From: Rhodotorula mucilaginosa | Lineage: Eukaryota; Basidiomycota; Microbotryomycetes; Sporidiobolales; Sporidiobolaceae | DNA length: 64,000 nucleotides | Reading direction: 5' to 3' | NCBI GenBank assembly: GCA_034406715.1 | Contig: CP137864.1 | Coordinates: 1,798,001 to 1,862,000, forward strand | In this document: positions 35,933-47,561 of the stretch, piece after piece | Numbering within the stretch: position 1 is the first letter of the stretch | Layout: every line of letters starts with the position of its first letter | Program-made: the position numbers and the translations under genes | The notes under the pieces: generated by a model | Seen by the model: only the letters and a program-made list of their open reading frames with translations | Database searches by the model: none | What the model was told of the DNA's origin: nothing

Positions 35933-37062
35933 TCAATACGAGCTTGACCAAGGCAACGCGACATGGGCCTCTTCCTCGACGCCGTGCCTCCAGAGCTGCT
36001 CGGGCGCAGGCTGCATTGGGATCGGACGATGTGCGTGAGAGGGGCGGTAGTCATAAGAGGAGTTGCCATACGACTGAAACGGCCGGTACGAAGGCACGGC
36101 ACCGTTCTGATAGTGTGGAGTCATTTGTGTAGTCACGTTCGGGTATTGGTGGTGTTGCGGGGGCGGGGGAGGGTAATTCTGATGCGCGACTGGTGGCGCC
36201 GGCGGGCGAACGGCGGCCACGGGTTGCCTTGCCGACGACGGCGGAGGAGGCATCGAGAACTTCTGAGACCCCCAATCTGCCAGAGACGGCGCGTACGCTT
36301 CGAACCCTTGCGACGCAGTATCGGTTGCGAAGCGAAATGGGTACGGATAAGGATTGAGGCGGGGGAGGTAGTCGGCGTGCGTGGCGCTTGCTGCGCTAGG
36401 AGCCGGCGGAGCTAATGGCGGCAGCGAGGGCTGGGAATATGCGGCAGGCGTTGTGTCCAGGCGAGAACTGGAAGGGTCCGGCAGGGGCGCATCGTCCTCT
36501 GACGAGGTCCTCCTCTGAGCGGCGGACCGACCGGGCCGCGCGGCCGCAGGCGCTTTGGATGTTTTTCGGCTGTATGTGTAGTCTGTCGGAGTAGTACCTG
36601 GCGGTCAGTGACTTTGCAGTGGTCCATCCTTGACGAGCCCCGCGCACCTGGGTATTGCTCGCGATGGACCCGCTTCAACTCCTGCGCCTCCAACTCGTAG
36701 CTCCGGCGCACCGCAGGGTCCTCGTCCCTCCACAGTCGGGCGATAATCTTGGCTGTCACATTCGTACGAGCGACGAGGGAACAGAGCTGTAGTCAGCGGC
36801 CGCGTTCTCATTTGGCAACCACCAGGCAGCACACCGTGCACGCGGACTCACAGATCTCGGACTGGGCGACGCGCGCATACTCTGGCTGCGCGCGGAGTTC
36901 TTGCGAACGTGCTGCGCGATAGCAGATCCAGGCGTTCGGCGGCCTCGGAGGTTGTCCATCTTTGCGGCGATGTGAGCGCGGATGAGCGGGCCGTGGAGCA
37001 GCAGCGCTCTGCGAAGTCGACGCCTCGTTGGATGCGGCCGTGTGGGTGGCCGGCGAATCCAT
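35933..37062 (-). CDS. HMG-box transcription factor (MATA-HMG/Ste11-like)
   Basis: This is a sequence-specific HMG-box DNA-binding protein of 321 residues. Exons (minus strand) 37062-36852, 36752-36648 and 36582-35933 join in frame. The HMG box occupies about residues 40-115: RPPNAWICYRAARSQELRAQ, then EISKIIARLWRDEDPAVRRS, ending EQYPDYTYSRKTSK. The PPNAWxxYR start and YPxYxYxRK end are typical of the fungal MATA-HMG subgroup, which includes Ste11/Prf1-type regulators of mating. The remainder is low-complexity, Pro/Ser/Ala/Gln-rich and Tyr-containing (PPPPPQHHQYPNV), as in activation domains. The first six residues after the ATG (MDSPAT) begin a disordered N terminus. Target genes are unknown, and a mating role is only a family-based possibility. 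Confidence 0.9.
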
Positions 37063-37790
37063 AGCCTGCTCGCGATTCGGATGCCGGACTTTCAAGTGTA
37101 CTTCGCGCTGTCGACAAGGACCGCGTGCACCTCGCACCGGCTGTCGACGATGGGCGATGATTCGATCAAAAAGTCACCGCGCGCGGCGTTCGGCCCGACG
37201 GAACAGAAGGAGCCGGACGTGCTGTGGCGAACGCCGCAAGATGACCAAAGTGAGGTCTGAACAGGCTGTGTACAGTGTGGTGCAGTGGCAGGCACGGGTC
37301 CGAGAGCGCGATATGCCGCCGCTGGGCCCCGCGAAAATGCCGCAACGGGCTTGTGACACGCTGATCTTCTGCTCGAGCCGACGACGACCAGCGGCAGCCC
37401 AAAAAAAACGGACCCTGACTTTGGCAAGGGGCGCGCTAGAGCTAGAGATACTTTCCGACGGAGGCGAGGCCGAAGGTAGTAACGGGCCGGGCGTCGCATG
37501 CAGCAACGACAAGACGTGTTAAGGTTTCGGTGAGTCGTTCGCCCAGTGACCGCTGCTGGGCTTAAGCTTGGTGGGGGGCTTCGTTCGCCGCAGAACGTTG
37601 TCGTATGTACAGGACCGTACATACAGCATCTCACGCACTTGAGATCTGTGCAGCTTTTCAGCCCGAGGGTTGCAATGGCAAGCAACGGAGCGCATTTAAC
37701 CCAGATGCCGCCACCTCCTCCCCACTCTGTCCGCCTTGATTGCCACACCGGCAGGCTCATTCCCCCCTATTGCGCATCCAGCGTTACAGT
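37063..37790. other. Upstream region of HMG gene and 3' flank of reductase
   Basis: Both flanking genes are on the minus strand, so this is the HMG gene's promoter plus leader on its left side and the end of its right neighbour's intergenic space. A run of eight A lies near 37400. I see no gene or RNA. Confidence 0.5.
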
Positions 37791-39424
37791 TCACTGGGCC
37801 TTGGCGCCCTTGGCCGCCTCGCGCTCGCGCTTGCGGATCGCGCGCCGGCGGATGTCGAGGTGGAGTTTGCGGTTGTAGTCGAGCCAGAAAGAGCGCGAGA
37901 ACAGGTGGTCGACAACCCACTGTTCGCAAAGATTGCCCAGGCGGCGGTCAGACTCACTCCCTTCCGGGTGAGAGTGCACAGGGCGACATTTGTCCATACC
38001 TGAACCGGCGCGTGGCCGTGGTAGGGCGTCGAGATGTGAGGTTGGCCGACAGCACCGCCCTGCACACCAATCTTGGATAACACCGAACCTGCAGGATCAT
38101 TTGCGTCCGTGTCAATGCTTCATGAGCGCGAACAGCGAAGAAAGCGGCGAGTCTGACGCACGGACGTAAGTCTTCGGGGTCGGAATCATCCACGAGCTCT
38201 TGCGGATCTTGCTGAGCTTCGAGACCTGTACAAGGAGTCGTCAGCGGGGGAACGGACATCCCTCCATACTCATGGGAGCACACTCACGACAAAGTATGTG
38301 TTGAGGAGCTCGACTTCGACGCCGGTGCCCTTGAGCTCACTGCCGAGCGCCTGCGACCAAGTCGAGACGAACGCCTTGCTGCCGGAGTAGACGGCGAGGA
38401 GCGGCGACGGGATGAGCGAGGCAAAGGACCCGACCGTGAGGATGAGTCCGCGCTTGCGCGAGATCATCCCGGGGACGACGAGTTTGGTGACCTTGAGAGT
38501 CGCGTTGCTGTTTTGCAGCCGTGTCGGTCAGTCACCCAACCGCAGAGAGGCAACATGTTAGGGCTTGGAACGCACACGTTGATCTCGACAATGTCGATCA
38601 TGTCCTGGTCCGGCAAGTCCTGGAAGTACATCGGCTCGTCGTAGCTCTTGCCGACATTGTTGACTTTTCGCACGCCGGGGCGAGACCTTTCGTCAGTTTG
38701 GCGCTCGAGGAGGGTCACAGTCGCCGGAACCGACTCACTGAGCACTCCGACGTCGAGCTTGTCGAGGACAGTCTTGAGCTGGGCGTAGTCGGCGTCGTGA
38801 GCGGAAAAGTCGATCGCGTGGATCTGCGTCTTGACGTTCGGGTACTTGGCGGCTGATCGGGATCACAGGTCAGTGGGTTCGCTTGTGGCCGATCCCGAGC
38901 ACGACGAGCTTACTGATCTCGTTGGCAATCTCCTCGAGCTTGCTCGTGGTGCGACTTGCGAGGAAGACGTTGAAACCGGCTCCGGCGAGCTGGAGAGCAA
39001 AGTCGCGGCCGATACCGGCAGTCGCACCCGTCACAACTGCACGAGGAAGCGGTGTCAGGTGCGGTTCACCTCGAGCAGACCGAGTGAGATGGAACGCACC
39101 AGCCCAAGCGCCCTTCTTCGCACCAAAGCGAGACAGCTATTTTTCGCGTGGGCAAGCGATCAGCGATGAGGAGAAACGGATCCGGAACGAATGAACCGAC
39201 CGAGATTCCTGGACGGGCGAGGTCGACCAGCATGCGCGTGAAGCTGAGGACGTAGCTTCCGAGCCATCCTGCGCCGACGAGCGCGAGCGCGAGCGTCGTC
39301 AACGGGCAGTCGGAGGCTGCGAGTTGACCGATGGAGAATCAGCATCACGACGGGCAGAGCAGCGTCGTACAGAAAGTCGCGCACCCCACTCTACGACTTG
39401 ACTCTGCAGGCGCGTAAGACTCAT
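37791..39424 (-). CDS. IFA38: Very-long-chain 3-ketoacyl-CoA reductase
   Basis: This is the NADPH-dependent short-chain dehydrogenase that reduces 3-ketoacyl-CoA in the ER fatty-acid elongation cycle (yeast Ifa38/YBR159W). The N terminus holds a membrane segment ([17 protein letters not shown]). The Rossmann motif is [20 protein letters not shown], followed by [13 protein letters not shown] and the catalytic YSGSKAF (YxxxK) preceded by [17 protein letters not shown]. It ends in a basic tail ([20 protein letters not shown]) compatible with ER retention. The start is the ATG at 39424: the short exon [13 protein letters not shown] splices across an intron to [12 protein letters not shown], restoring a frame that otherwise has no ATG. 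About six introns are present. The product feeds sphingolipid and very-long-chain lipid synthesis. Confidence 0.92.
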
Positions 39425-39956
39425 GGCAGGCGCTGTTGGGAGGAGACGGCGAGAGAGAGGTTCGCCTCGTCTTCGTCGCTTTCCTCTCATCTTCTCGCGG
39501 TCACCTCCGATCCCCGACGCTGGCCTGCCGAGCTTTTTTGACGCGCCCGATCGGCTGAAAATGCATGTACAGATTCATGGGGAACCCCACCTCGCTGGCC
39601 TCCGTATGCTCTGCACTGCTGCCTCGTATGCTTGTTCCCGATCTTGGCTCTTACGTTCTTGCGGACCGCAGCTGCCTCTGCTCGCTTTCCTGACCTGCGC
39701 TATGTCTCTGCAGCTCGGGCCTACCTGTCGGTATGCTCTACGCGACCAAGCCGTATGCACGGGCCAGGCATCGCACCGCGACATTCTCCCCTCGGCTTGT
39801 CCGCGGACCGCCTCCAAGCTTGTCGACATCGCGCGGCAACTGTTACACTGGTACTACTTCCGCTGCGCTGCAGAGATTGCCCTGAGCTATCTCGTCCTGG
39901 AGAATCGCGGGTAAAGAAACTTTGGGCAAGAGCTCCGAGACGTGCCCGGCTGAGGA
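39425..39956. other. Divergent promoter region
   Basis: This 532-bp spacer lies between the reductase (-) and the secreted protein (+). It is pyrimidine-rich on the + strand. Open frames here are not supported by any family or splice logic. Confidence 0.5.
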
Positions 39957-41617
39957 ATGCTCCCGTCGAGATGTCGACTCTGGATCGCGATTCTATCGAT
40001 GCTCTGCGCGGCGCATTCGGTCCTCGCCGGCGAGGGCATGTCTATCACCGCGCCGACAAAGATCAAGCCCGAGTCTCGAGTCACGATTAGCTGGTCGTGA
40101 GTCCCCTGAGTTGTGGCAGTCACAAGGTCTTGGCGTCGCGACTGAGCGTTCGGTTTTCCGTCTCGGTTTACAGGGGCGGAAAAGCGACGTTCACAGTCAG
40201 AATGTACGTCAACAAGATTGCTGGCCGTTGTGGATGTCGGGGCCGAGTTGAGCTGACCTGACGGGACTGTCACCAGACTCGTCAACTCTCACGAATTCAG
40301 CGAGTTGAAAAGCATCGCCGATACGTGGTACACCTGGACCGCACAAGGCGTGAAAGATGGAGGTGCGGCGGCACTCTCATGGGGCTCCTCGTGAGGAAAA
40401 TGGAATGCGGGAGCTGATCTCTCGTTCTGGCCCGTGCGCGCAGACCAAGTCCAGTTCTACGTGTACGACAGCGCCGGAGCGAGCACCAAATCGCCGCACA
40501 TCCCTGTGCGGGTCAAAGCCGACTCCTCGAGTGACAACACCAGCAGCAAAAGTGGCGAGAGCAGAACGAAACAGTCAGTGACGAGTGAGGCTGCGGAAAC
40601 CTACTCGGACAGCAAAGCAACTGTGGCGGGGGACGGCGGCAACGAGGTCGTCGTCAAGAGTACCGAGACTACGACGACCAGTACAGCGACCGGCACCAGA
40701 TCTGGGTACGCACTACACGAGCTCAGTTATTCTCTCGCACAACTAGAAAGAGCTGACCAGAACTTGAGATTGCAGACGGATCCCGACGGCGCCACCACAG
40801 TCGTCCTACGCACCCGAATCGACGACCACGCCTTCGAGCGAATCTGCTACCTCGTCCTCGTCCTCCTCTAACGTTCCGACGACCGACGCTCCCGCGCCTG
40901 AAGCAACATCAGCTCCAACGACACCGCCCACAGCGCCGTCTGCTGCGGATCCGGCGACCCCACCGTAGGTTAGCTACCCTTTTCCTGTTCGAGTCCTTCC
41001 TGCCCTTGACGCCTCGGAGATGGCCGCACTCGCTGACCGAGCCCTTTTTCTCTTCACCTAGGTCGACAAGTACGACCACGTCCACTAGTCCGGACCGCAC
41101 GAACCTCTACCTCGGCTTGATCGGGATCCTCATCGCGCTCGTCTTGCTGCTCGTCCTCGTCTGGTACGTCTGGCTGCAGCTTGCCGGGTTCCCATTACCG
41201 TTCAAAAGGGGGGCTAGAATCTGCTTGCTCGTGCAGGTGGTGGCGCAAACAGACTGGATCATCCGCAGGGGATGATGACTCGCGTCGTGCGACGCGACAA
41301 GACCAAGAGCAGTATCAAAGCTTGCCGAAAAGACTCGCAATCAAGGTATGTCGGCCATTCATTTTCCCCTGCACCTCGCCTCTGATGGTTATCCATCCAC
41401 TCACGTTTGTTCTCGCGCTGTGAATGAACAGCGCCGCGCGCGAATGCGGAACGCGCAAGGACTGAACGTGGCCTCGGAGAGAGCTCTGCTCCGCTCCGAG
41501 GAGGGGCAGTCTTTTGATGACGAGAGCGAGACTGATGAGCGCCAGGCGCAACGTAGCAAGCTTTTCGTCCCGGCGGCTCCTCTGTTTGGACGGACAAGGT
41601 CGAGCGATCCGGGTTGA
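39957..41617 (+). CDS. Ser/Thr-rich single-pass cell-surface protein, sensor-like
   Basis: ATG 39957 starts a clear signal peptide (MLPSRCRLWIAILSMLCAAH, cleavage likely after SVLA). A beta-rich extracellular domain follows (ITAPTKIKPESRVTISWSGG, WYTWTAQ, QVQFYVYDSAGASTK), similar in pattern to the Ig-like Kre9/Knh1 N-terminal domain. Then comes a long Ser/Thr/Pro stalk likely to be O-mannosylated, one membrane helix (LYLGLIGILIALVLLLVLVW), and a cytosolic tail of about 100 residues with basic then acidic stretches. At least six introns, including those starting at about 40098 and 41173, are needed to keep the frame. This layout matches fungal wall-stress sensors (Wsc/Mid2 type) and other mannoprotein receptors. 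The family is not identified with certainty and the stalk exons are uncertain. Confidence 0.72.
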
Positions 41618-41868
41618 CCCATCGCACAGAAGATGTCGACCAAGTCACGGGGATGGGGACTTGAGGGAGGGGTCATCTTTGCAACACACAAGGTTTCGGC
41701 GCCGTACGGGTTTTTGGTGGTGGAATATGCAAATCCGTGGCAAGAGCGAGTCCTGGCTGGCCGAGTGACCGCAAACAATATGTCCCCTTCCCCGGGTGCA
41801 TCCCCCTAAGAGTGTCCGTTCGTCTCGTCTAGCTTTTGCGCGTCGTCCGCCTCCTCCTCCTCCTCGTT

Positions 41869-43040
41869 TCAGTGACCGTATGTCGATTTCCGACCCATGT
41901 CGAACGGGAGGTATCTGTGCGCGCGGGAAGACACCGAGTACCATCAGGACGCCAGGCCTCGTTACACAAGAGGTTGGAGAACCAGAAGAACGAGGAGGGG
42001 TGGACGCGGGAACGCACTTGTATTTGCGCATGTGGGCGACTTGGCGCCTCAGCGTGATAAAGGTCAAGATGCAGAAGTACATGACGAGGATGGGCCAGAA
42101 CACGGGGACGTCAAAGACGGGGATGAAGGCGGCGAAAAAGGCGAGCGTGATGGCCTTTGTCGCGCTGTACCTGCAGGGGTTTTTTGTGTGTGTGTGCGCA
42201 CGTGGTTTAGCCACCGGGCGGGGGCAAAGCGAGGAGTAGAGGAGGCAGGAACGAACCAAAACTTGAACTCTGGTAGCCTCCGGATGAACGGCCGGAACTC
42301 TCCATCCTCTTGCACGTCGCCTTTGCTGGTCGGCAAGGTCGGCGCGCCCTCTTCTGCGTCCGTCTCGGCGAGGTCGGCCTCGAGCGCCGGGTCGAATTTC
42401 GGAGTGATAAAGGCGAGAAAGAGGTTCAGGAGGTAGATGCTGAGTGTGCCGGGCACCACGGTTCCGTTCGTTCGTTCGTTCGAGGTGGCAGGCAAAAAAA
42501 AAGGCGGGACGACGGCGGTCAGTCGGCGCAAGATCCGAGTTGGCAGGCAGTTGAACGGAGGGACGCACCCGAGAGCATATGCGACGATGTAGTATGCCTG
42601 GACCCAGAAGATGCGGAGGGTAAAGAGGAGGAAGAGGGCGACGGACGAGCCCCACCGGTACAGAGGGAACGGCGTTGTCCGATCTGCGGTCCACGAGTCC
42701 CAGTCAGTCGGCCCGGTCGGAAGACAACGTCGAGGCAACAGAGACGAGAAGGCGCACCGAGTTGACTTTGAAAGATCTGTAGGGCAGAGTGTTGCGTTTC
42801 CGGGAACGCCAGGGGTTGCCGAGAAAGCGAGAGGATCAGGGTTGACCGAGCGAGGCGAGGCGAGGCGAGCAGGCGGAGGTGGAGACGAGCAAGTGGTCAG
42901 TCCCAGTGAGCGTGTGCAGTCCAAACTGGCAGCATGGGCGGTGTGTAGCTGTGCTGCGAGAGGAGCGAGGCACGTACGCGGTTGTACTGCTTGACGGCCT
43001 CGACTGCGTTTGCGCCTGCGGGTGGTTCTGTCGAGTCCAT
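41869..43040 (-). CDS. RER1: ER retrieval receptor Rer1
   Basis: This is a four-helix Golgi membrane receptor that returns escaped ER membrane proteins via COPI vesicles. Exon 1 (43040-42978) encodes MDSTEPPAGANAVEAVKQYN. Later exons give TTPFPLYRWGSSVALFLLFT, FWVQAYYIVAYALG, IYLLNLFLAFITPKFDPALE, RLPEFKFWYSATKAI and PVFWPILVMYFCILTFITLR. The last exon, after a GT-AG intron, gives KYKYLPFDMGRKSTYGH and stops at 41869-41871. These match Rer1 throughout, including FxPKFDPxL and the RxWxxATK region. The acidic stretch ETDAEEGAPTLPTSKGD is a typical variable loop. The gene is divergent from HRD3, with 167 bases between start codons. Confidence 0.96.
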
Positions 43041-43207
43041 AGCGTGTTGCCTCGCTCGTGAAGCAGTCTCTGGCTCCCCCTGAGCGTGTGTGGGTGTAGA
43101 GTCGAGTCCAACCCGGAGGTTGACCTGCGAAAGGCGGGAACTGCTGCACAGCCTCAGTCAGTCACAGAGCGTAGAGTAGACTGAGAGCTGGAGCACGCTC
43201 GGAGGGG
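43041..43207. promoter_or_regulatory. 167-bp bidirectional promoter of RER1 and HRD3
   Basis: This is the full interval between the two start codons. It must carry both transcription starts. No canonical TATA box is visible. A GAGCGTGTG-type element and CACAG-rich patches occur, but I cannot assign a factor to them. Confidence 0.55.
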
Positions 43208-46200
43208 ATGAAGTTGTCCAGTACAGCCTGCGTACTAGCCGCTCTCGCTCTCGGTACGCGTCCCCCTTTCCGCTCTCTTCTCTCTCGCACTCACCCACCT
43301 CGGATCGCCCTCCGCAGTCGCCAATGCACAACAGCTCGGACCGGACCAGCAGCAGCAGCAGATCACCTTTGGAGTCTCGCAGGGAGCGACACTCGCAAAG
43401 GGCAAAACCTCGCAGGGCAAGGCGGACCGAGATCCGGCAGGTTCCACATCCGACAATGACGACTCTGCGGTACGTGTCCCTCTTTGTCGCACTCGGAACA
43501 AGCACATTCGCACGGGCGAAGGAGCTTTCAAGACGTCCAATCAAGTCCGCGCTGGACCGAGGCAGTGACGGGGATCGCAGTCGGACCTCGGTTGACTGAC
43601 CTCTTGGGTTCGGCCCGACTCTCGACACAGCCGCTACAGCCCAGCCCAGTTCTCGATGTGCTCTCAGTACAGTCCAGGAACGGCACCAATTCAGCCGACG
43701 ACTTGTACAACCTCGCCCTCTCGCTCCTCGACTCGCTGACGGCTCATTCGCCCCTCCCCCCACCTACCCCTTACTCGATCCACCTCGCCCCCAACGCAAC
43801 CGGAATCGACCGGTTACAGGCCCGCCTCGAAGGGACAGTCACGGGATCCGTCCTCCAGCGCGTGCGGACCGTTGCGGGCGCAGTGGCGAGCACGAGCAGC
43901 CACCTGCTCGGGCGAAAACCGGCGCATCGCAAGGAGACGACGACGACCACCGTTCAGTTCCTCATCGAACGCCTCAAGTATGCGATCGAGCATCTCGGGG
44001 CGACGAGCTCACGCAGAACGAGCGGACGAACCCCCGCGACGGGTGAGGGAGGAGGGGAAGGAGGAGGAGGCGCCGCCACTCCCGGATGGAAGGAAAAGCT
44101 CCAGGCTTCGGCCCTCAGAGGAGATGTCGTCCTCACGCCCGACGAGCTGCGGGAAGCGTGGAGAGAAGTGATCAAGATTGCTGGAGAGGCCGCCGCGGCG
44201 GGCTCGTCCGACGCGCTCTTGCTCCTCGGCGATCTCTACCTCGTGAGTCCTCCGCGGTTTCCCACCGATGCTGGAATGGCTCGGCTCGGCTAGGGATGTA
44301 TGAGGCTGATTCTCTCCTTCTTCGTGTGTCAGGCTGGAGCATCCGGGCTCGGTGCGGACCCTCCGCAAGCTGTCGAGTATTATACCCAGGCGTCGGAATT
44401 GCACGGTCGCGGCGACGCGCAGTACAAGCTCGGGTTCCTGTACGGGAGCAACTATGGCAACGCCATGGGCGGGCTCGAAGGAGATGGGCACCAGGGCAGT
44501 GTGAGTTGGTGTTCTCTGAGGCGCGAACGAGAGAACTGACTTGACACGACGCCCCGCAGGCACTGCTGCATTACACGTTTGCGGCCTTGTCGGGCGACGT
44601 ACCGGCTTCAATGACGGTCGGATACCGGTACTGGGCTGGCATCGGGACCAAGCAGTCGTGCAAGGACGCGCTCGGCTGGTACAAGTCGGCGGCCGACGCC
44701 GCGCTCCGGTCCTTCAACGCCGGCCCGCCCGGCGGTCGACACCTCCCGCCGCCCAAGATCCGCCTCTCGGACCTCGAAGGGGGTCCCTACGGTCCCGGGG
44801 CCTCCTCGGCGCGGCCTTCATTGACGACGGGGGGTTCGAATGCCCAGACGCAGCAAGAGTGGGACGACTTGATTGAGTATCACCTCTTCCACGCCGAGCA
44901 CGGCGACGTCTCGTACCAGTACCGGCTTGGAAGGTTGTACTACCAAGGGTTCGGAGCGCGCGGGCTCGGAGGAGCACGCGACGCTCAGCGGCGGCGCGGG
45001 AGGGTGCAGCCGACTCGGCTCGGGGCGGGCCCGGCCGATGGGTTGTGGGACGGCGGGCGCGATTTCCACAGCGCGAGCAAGTGGTTCCTCCGCGTCGCGA
45101 GGAGGTTGTGGCCTTCCGATCCGCGCGAAGCGACCTGGGATCCGGCGCAGGGCCCCCTCGTCGCGACGGCGACAAAGACCAAGACGGGTGCGGCGCCGCG
45201 GATCGGGTACTTTGACCCGGCCAAGGACCGCAAGAACGACAAGCTCGATCATCACTCGACGTTGGTGGCGGGGTTGGCGGCGGGTTACTTGGGCAGGATG
45301 TACCTCCGCGGGGAAGGGTTGCCCGTCAATTACGCAAAGGCGCATTTGTGGTTCGCGCGAGGCCAGAAGCAGGTGCGGCGCTTGTGTCTCTGACGTTCTC
45401 GCCGGCGAACGGCTTCGGGATTCTTGATGGCTGATACGTAATTCGGGACCCTGCTGTGCGGCGCAGGGCGACCGCGAGTCGAACAACGGTCTCGGCATCA
45501 TGTACCGCGACGGACTCGGCGTCGAACGCGACTTGAAGAAAGCCAACATGCTGTTCCATGCCGCCGCTCAGCAAGATTTGGCCGAGGCGCAAGTCAACCT
45601 GGGCAAATATCACTTTGGTAAAACGGCTTTCTCTCCGGTCCTCCGTGCGACGCGCAATGCCTCGCATCAAACTGAAACTCGTTTTGTTTGTTCTTTGTTT
45701 CGCGCGAACCCAGGCATGGGCGACTTTGTGCTCGCCAACACCTACTTTGAGCACGCGATCCGGTCCGACTCGATGCGCAACCCGGACACGTTCCAAGCGT
45801 ACTACTACCTCGCCGAACTCGCCGCCCGTTCCTCGACCGACTCGTGCCCCGTCGCCGTCTCGTTCTACAAGCGCGTCGCCGAACGCGGCGACTGGGACCA
45901 TGAAGTCTGGTGGGAGGCGGAGCGCGCCCGCGAGAGAGGAGATCTTCGGACGGCGCTGCTTGGGTACTGGATGATGGCGGAACGAGGTTATGAAGTCGCG
46001 CAGAGCAATGTCGCATGGATCCTCGACTCGGGTGCGGCCCCTCGCACTCCTCTCGAGGCCCTCTCACTCTCTCCTCCGTACTGATTCTTTCGCCTCCCCC
46101 GCTTACACAGACAAGAAACGATTGCGCCTCCCGATCCTCGACGCTCCGCCCAGGACCGCCACTCCGGCCGTTCGGCAGCTCGACCGCCTCGCGTTGACGT

Positions 46201-47318
46201 ACTGGACGCGCTCAGCGGCGCAAGACAACGTCGACGCGCTGGTCAAGATGGGAGACTACTATTATGCAGGTCTCGGAACGGAGGACGGCGTCCCGCAACT
46301 CGAGAAAGCTGCCGGATGCTATCAGAGCGCGGCGACGACTCGCTTTTCGGCGATGGCGATGTGGAACTTGGGATGGATGCACGAGGTCGGCAAGGGCGTT
46401 CCGCAGGTGAGAGACCTACTTTGGACAAAAGACAGCCGTTGTAGCTCTGGTCCGCTGATGTCCGTCCTGAGCAGGATTTCCACCTCGCCAAGCGCAACTA
46501 CGACATGGCGCTCGAGACCTCGACCGACGCCTTCTTCCCGTCGACCCTTTCGCTCATCGGCCTGTACGCCCGAGCGCTCTATCACGCCATCACCAAGTCG
46601 GGCGACGACGAACTCCGTGCCCTGAGCCTCTTTGGGCGCGATCCGGACCCGGACGGCGTCGGCGCGGGCTTTGCCCAACATGGGGTGTGGAACTTTGGGC
46701 GCGCGTGGCGAGATATCCAGCGGAACTGGGGAGTCAACCCCGGACCCGAGCCGGAGGCGATTCACGTGCACGGTCAGGATCCTGCAGCGGCCGAGGCAGG
46801 AGCGGGTGCGGGTGCCGGCGAAGGTGCTGGAGGGGGATCCGAACGGGCGGCCCGTCGCGCGCTGGAAGGCGAGGAGGACCCAATGGAGTGGGAGGGCTAC
46901 CGCAGTCGGGGTAATGCCCGTGCTGAAGGCGAGGAAGACGAGTTTTACCTCGAAGATGAAGGCGATTTCGGCGGAACCGTCGCGATCGTTGCTCTCTCCA
47001 TGCTGCTTGCGTGAGTCGGAGCGCTTCTCCACCCTCTGTCTCTTGGATCTGACGACATTGCGCTCCCGCAGATGGCTCTTGTACTTCCGGCACCGGCCAG
47101 AGCAGCGTCAGGTGGCGGCGATACATGCGGCGCCGCCGGTTCCTCCTCCCGCTGCGCCCGGGCAGGCCGCTCCGGCGCCGGCCCCCGCACCGCCAGCACC
47201 TCAGACCGCCGTTCCGCTACCTGCAGAGACGGCGCCGACGTCCCCCGACTCCTCCGAAGCTGCTCCCGCCGAGGCTGAAGGCCCTGCGGACGATGGCGAA
47301 GGGGAAGAGCCAAGATAA
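43208..47318 (+). CDS. HRD3: ERAD adaptor Hrd3/SEL1L
   Basis: This is the lumenal partner of the Hrd1 ubiquitin ligase in ER-associated degradation. ATG 43208 plus the next exon gives a signal peptide (MKLSSTACVLAALALVANA) followed by QQ. Multiple Sel1-type repeats follow, for example DAQYKLGFLYGSNYGNAMGG, YLGRMYLRGEGLPVNYAKAH, GLGIMYRDGLGVERDLKKAN and MGDYYYAGLGTEDGVPQ. Near the C terminus WNFGRAWRDIQRNWG marks the end of the lumenal domain, then one membrane helix (VAIVALSMLLAWLLYF) and a Pro/Ala-rich cytosolic tail ending EGEEPR. The overall length (about 1,100 residues) is above yeast Hrd3, owing to disordered insertions. About nine introns are present; most borders are clear, but the one in 44220-44340 is approximate. 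Confidence 0.94.
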
Positions 47319-47561
47319 GTCTCGCACACCCGCCGTTGCCCTGTGACGATATCTCCACTTGTAGCATTTTTGCAGCCCCGTACTCGCATGTGATTCCGCA
47401 TCTAGACTTCCCGTCTTTGGCTCGTCCTCGTCGAGAAAACGTTTCACGAAAGCAAAACTGCACGTGCCGCGAAAAAGAAAAAAGGCTCCGGAGACCCGGA
47501 GCAAGTTGGACTCCTGTCGCCAGTTCGTCTCGGGATTCCAGCAGAACGGCTCTGCAAGGAC

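Noticed and set aside
42979-43158. A longer minus-strand frame reading through the RER1 start region.
   Set aside because: RER1 exon 1 and its GTACGT donor at 42977 explain the sequence; the longer frame has no domain.
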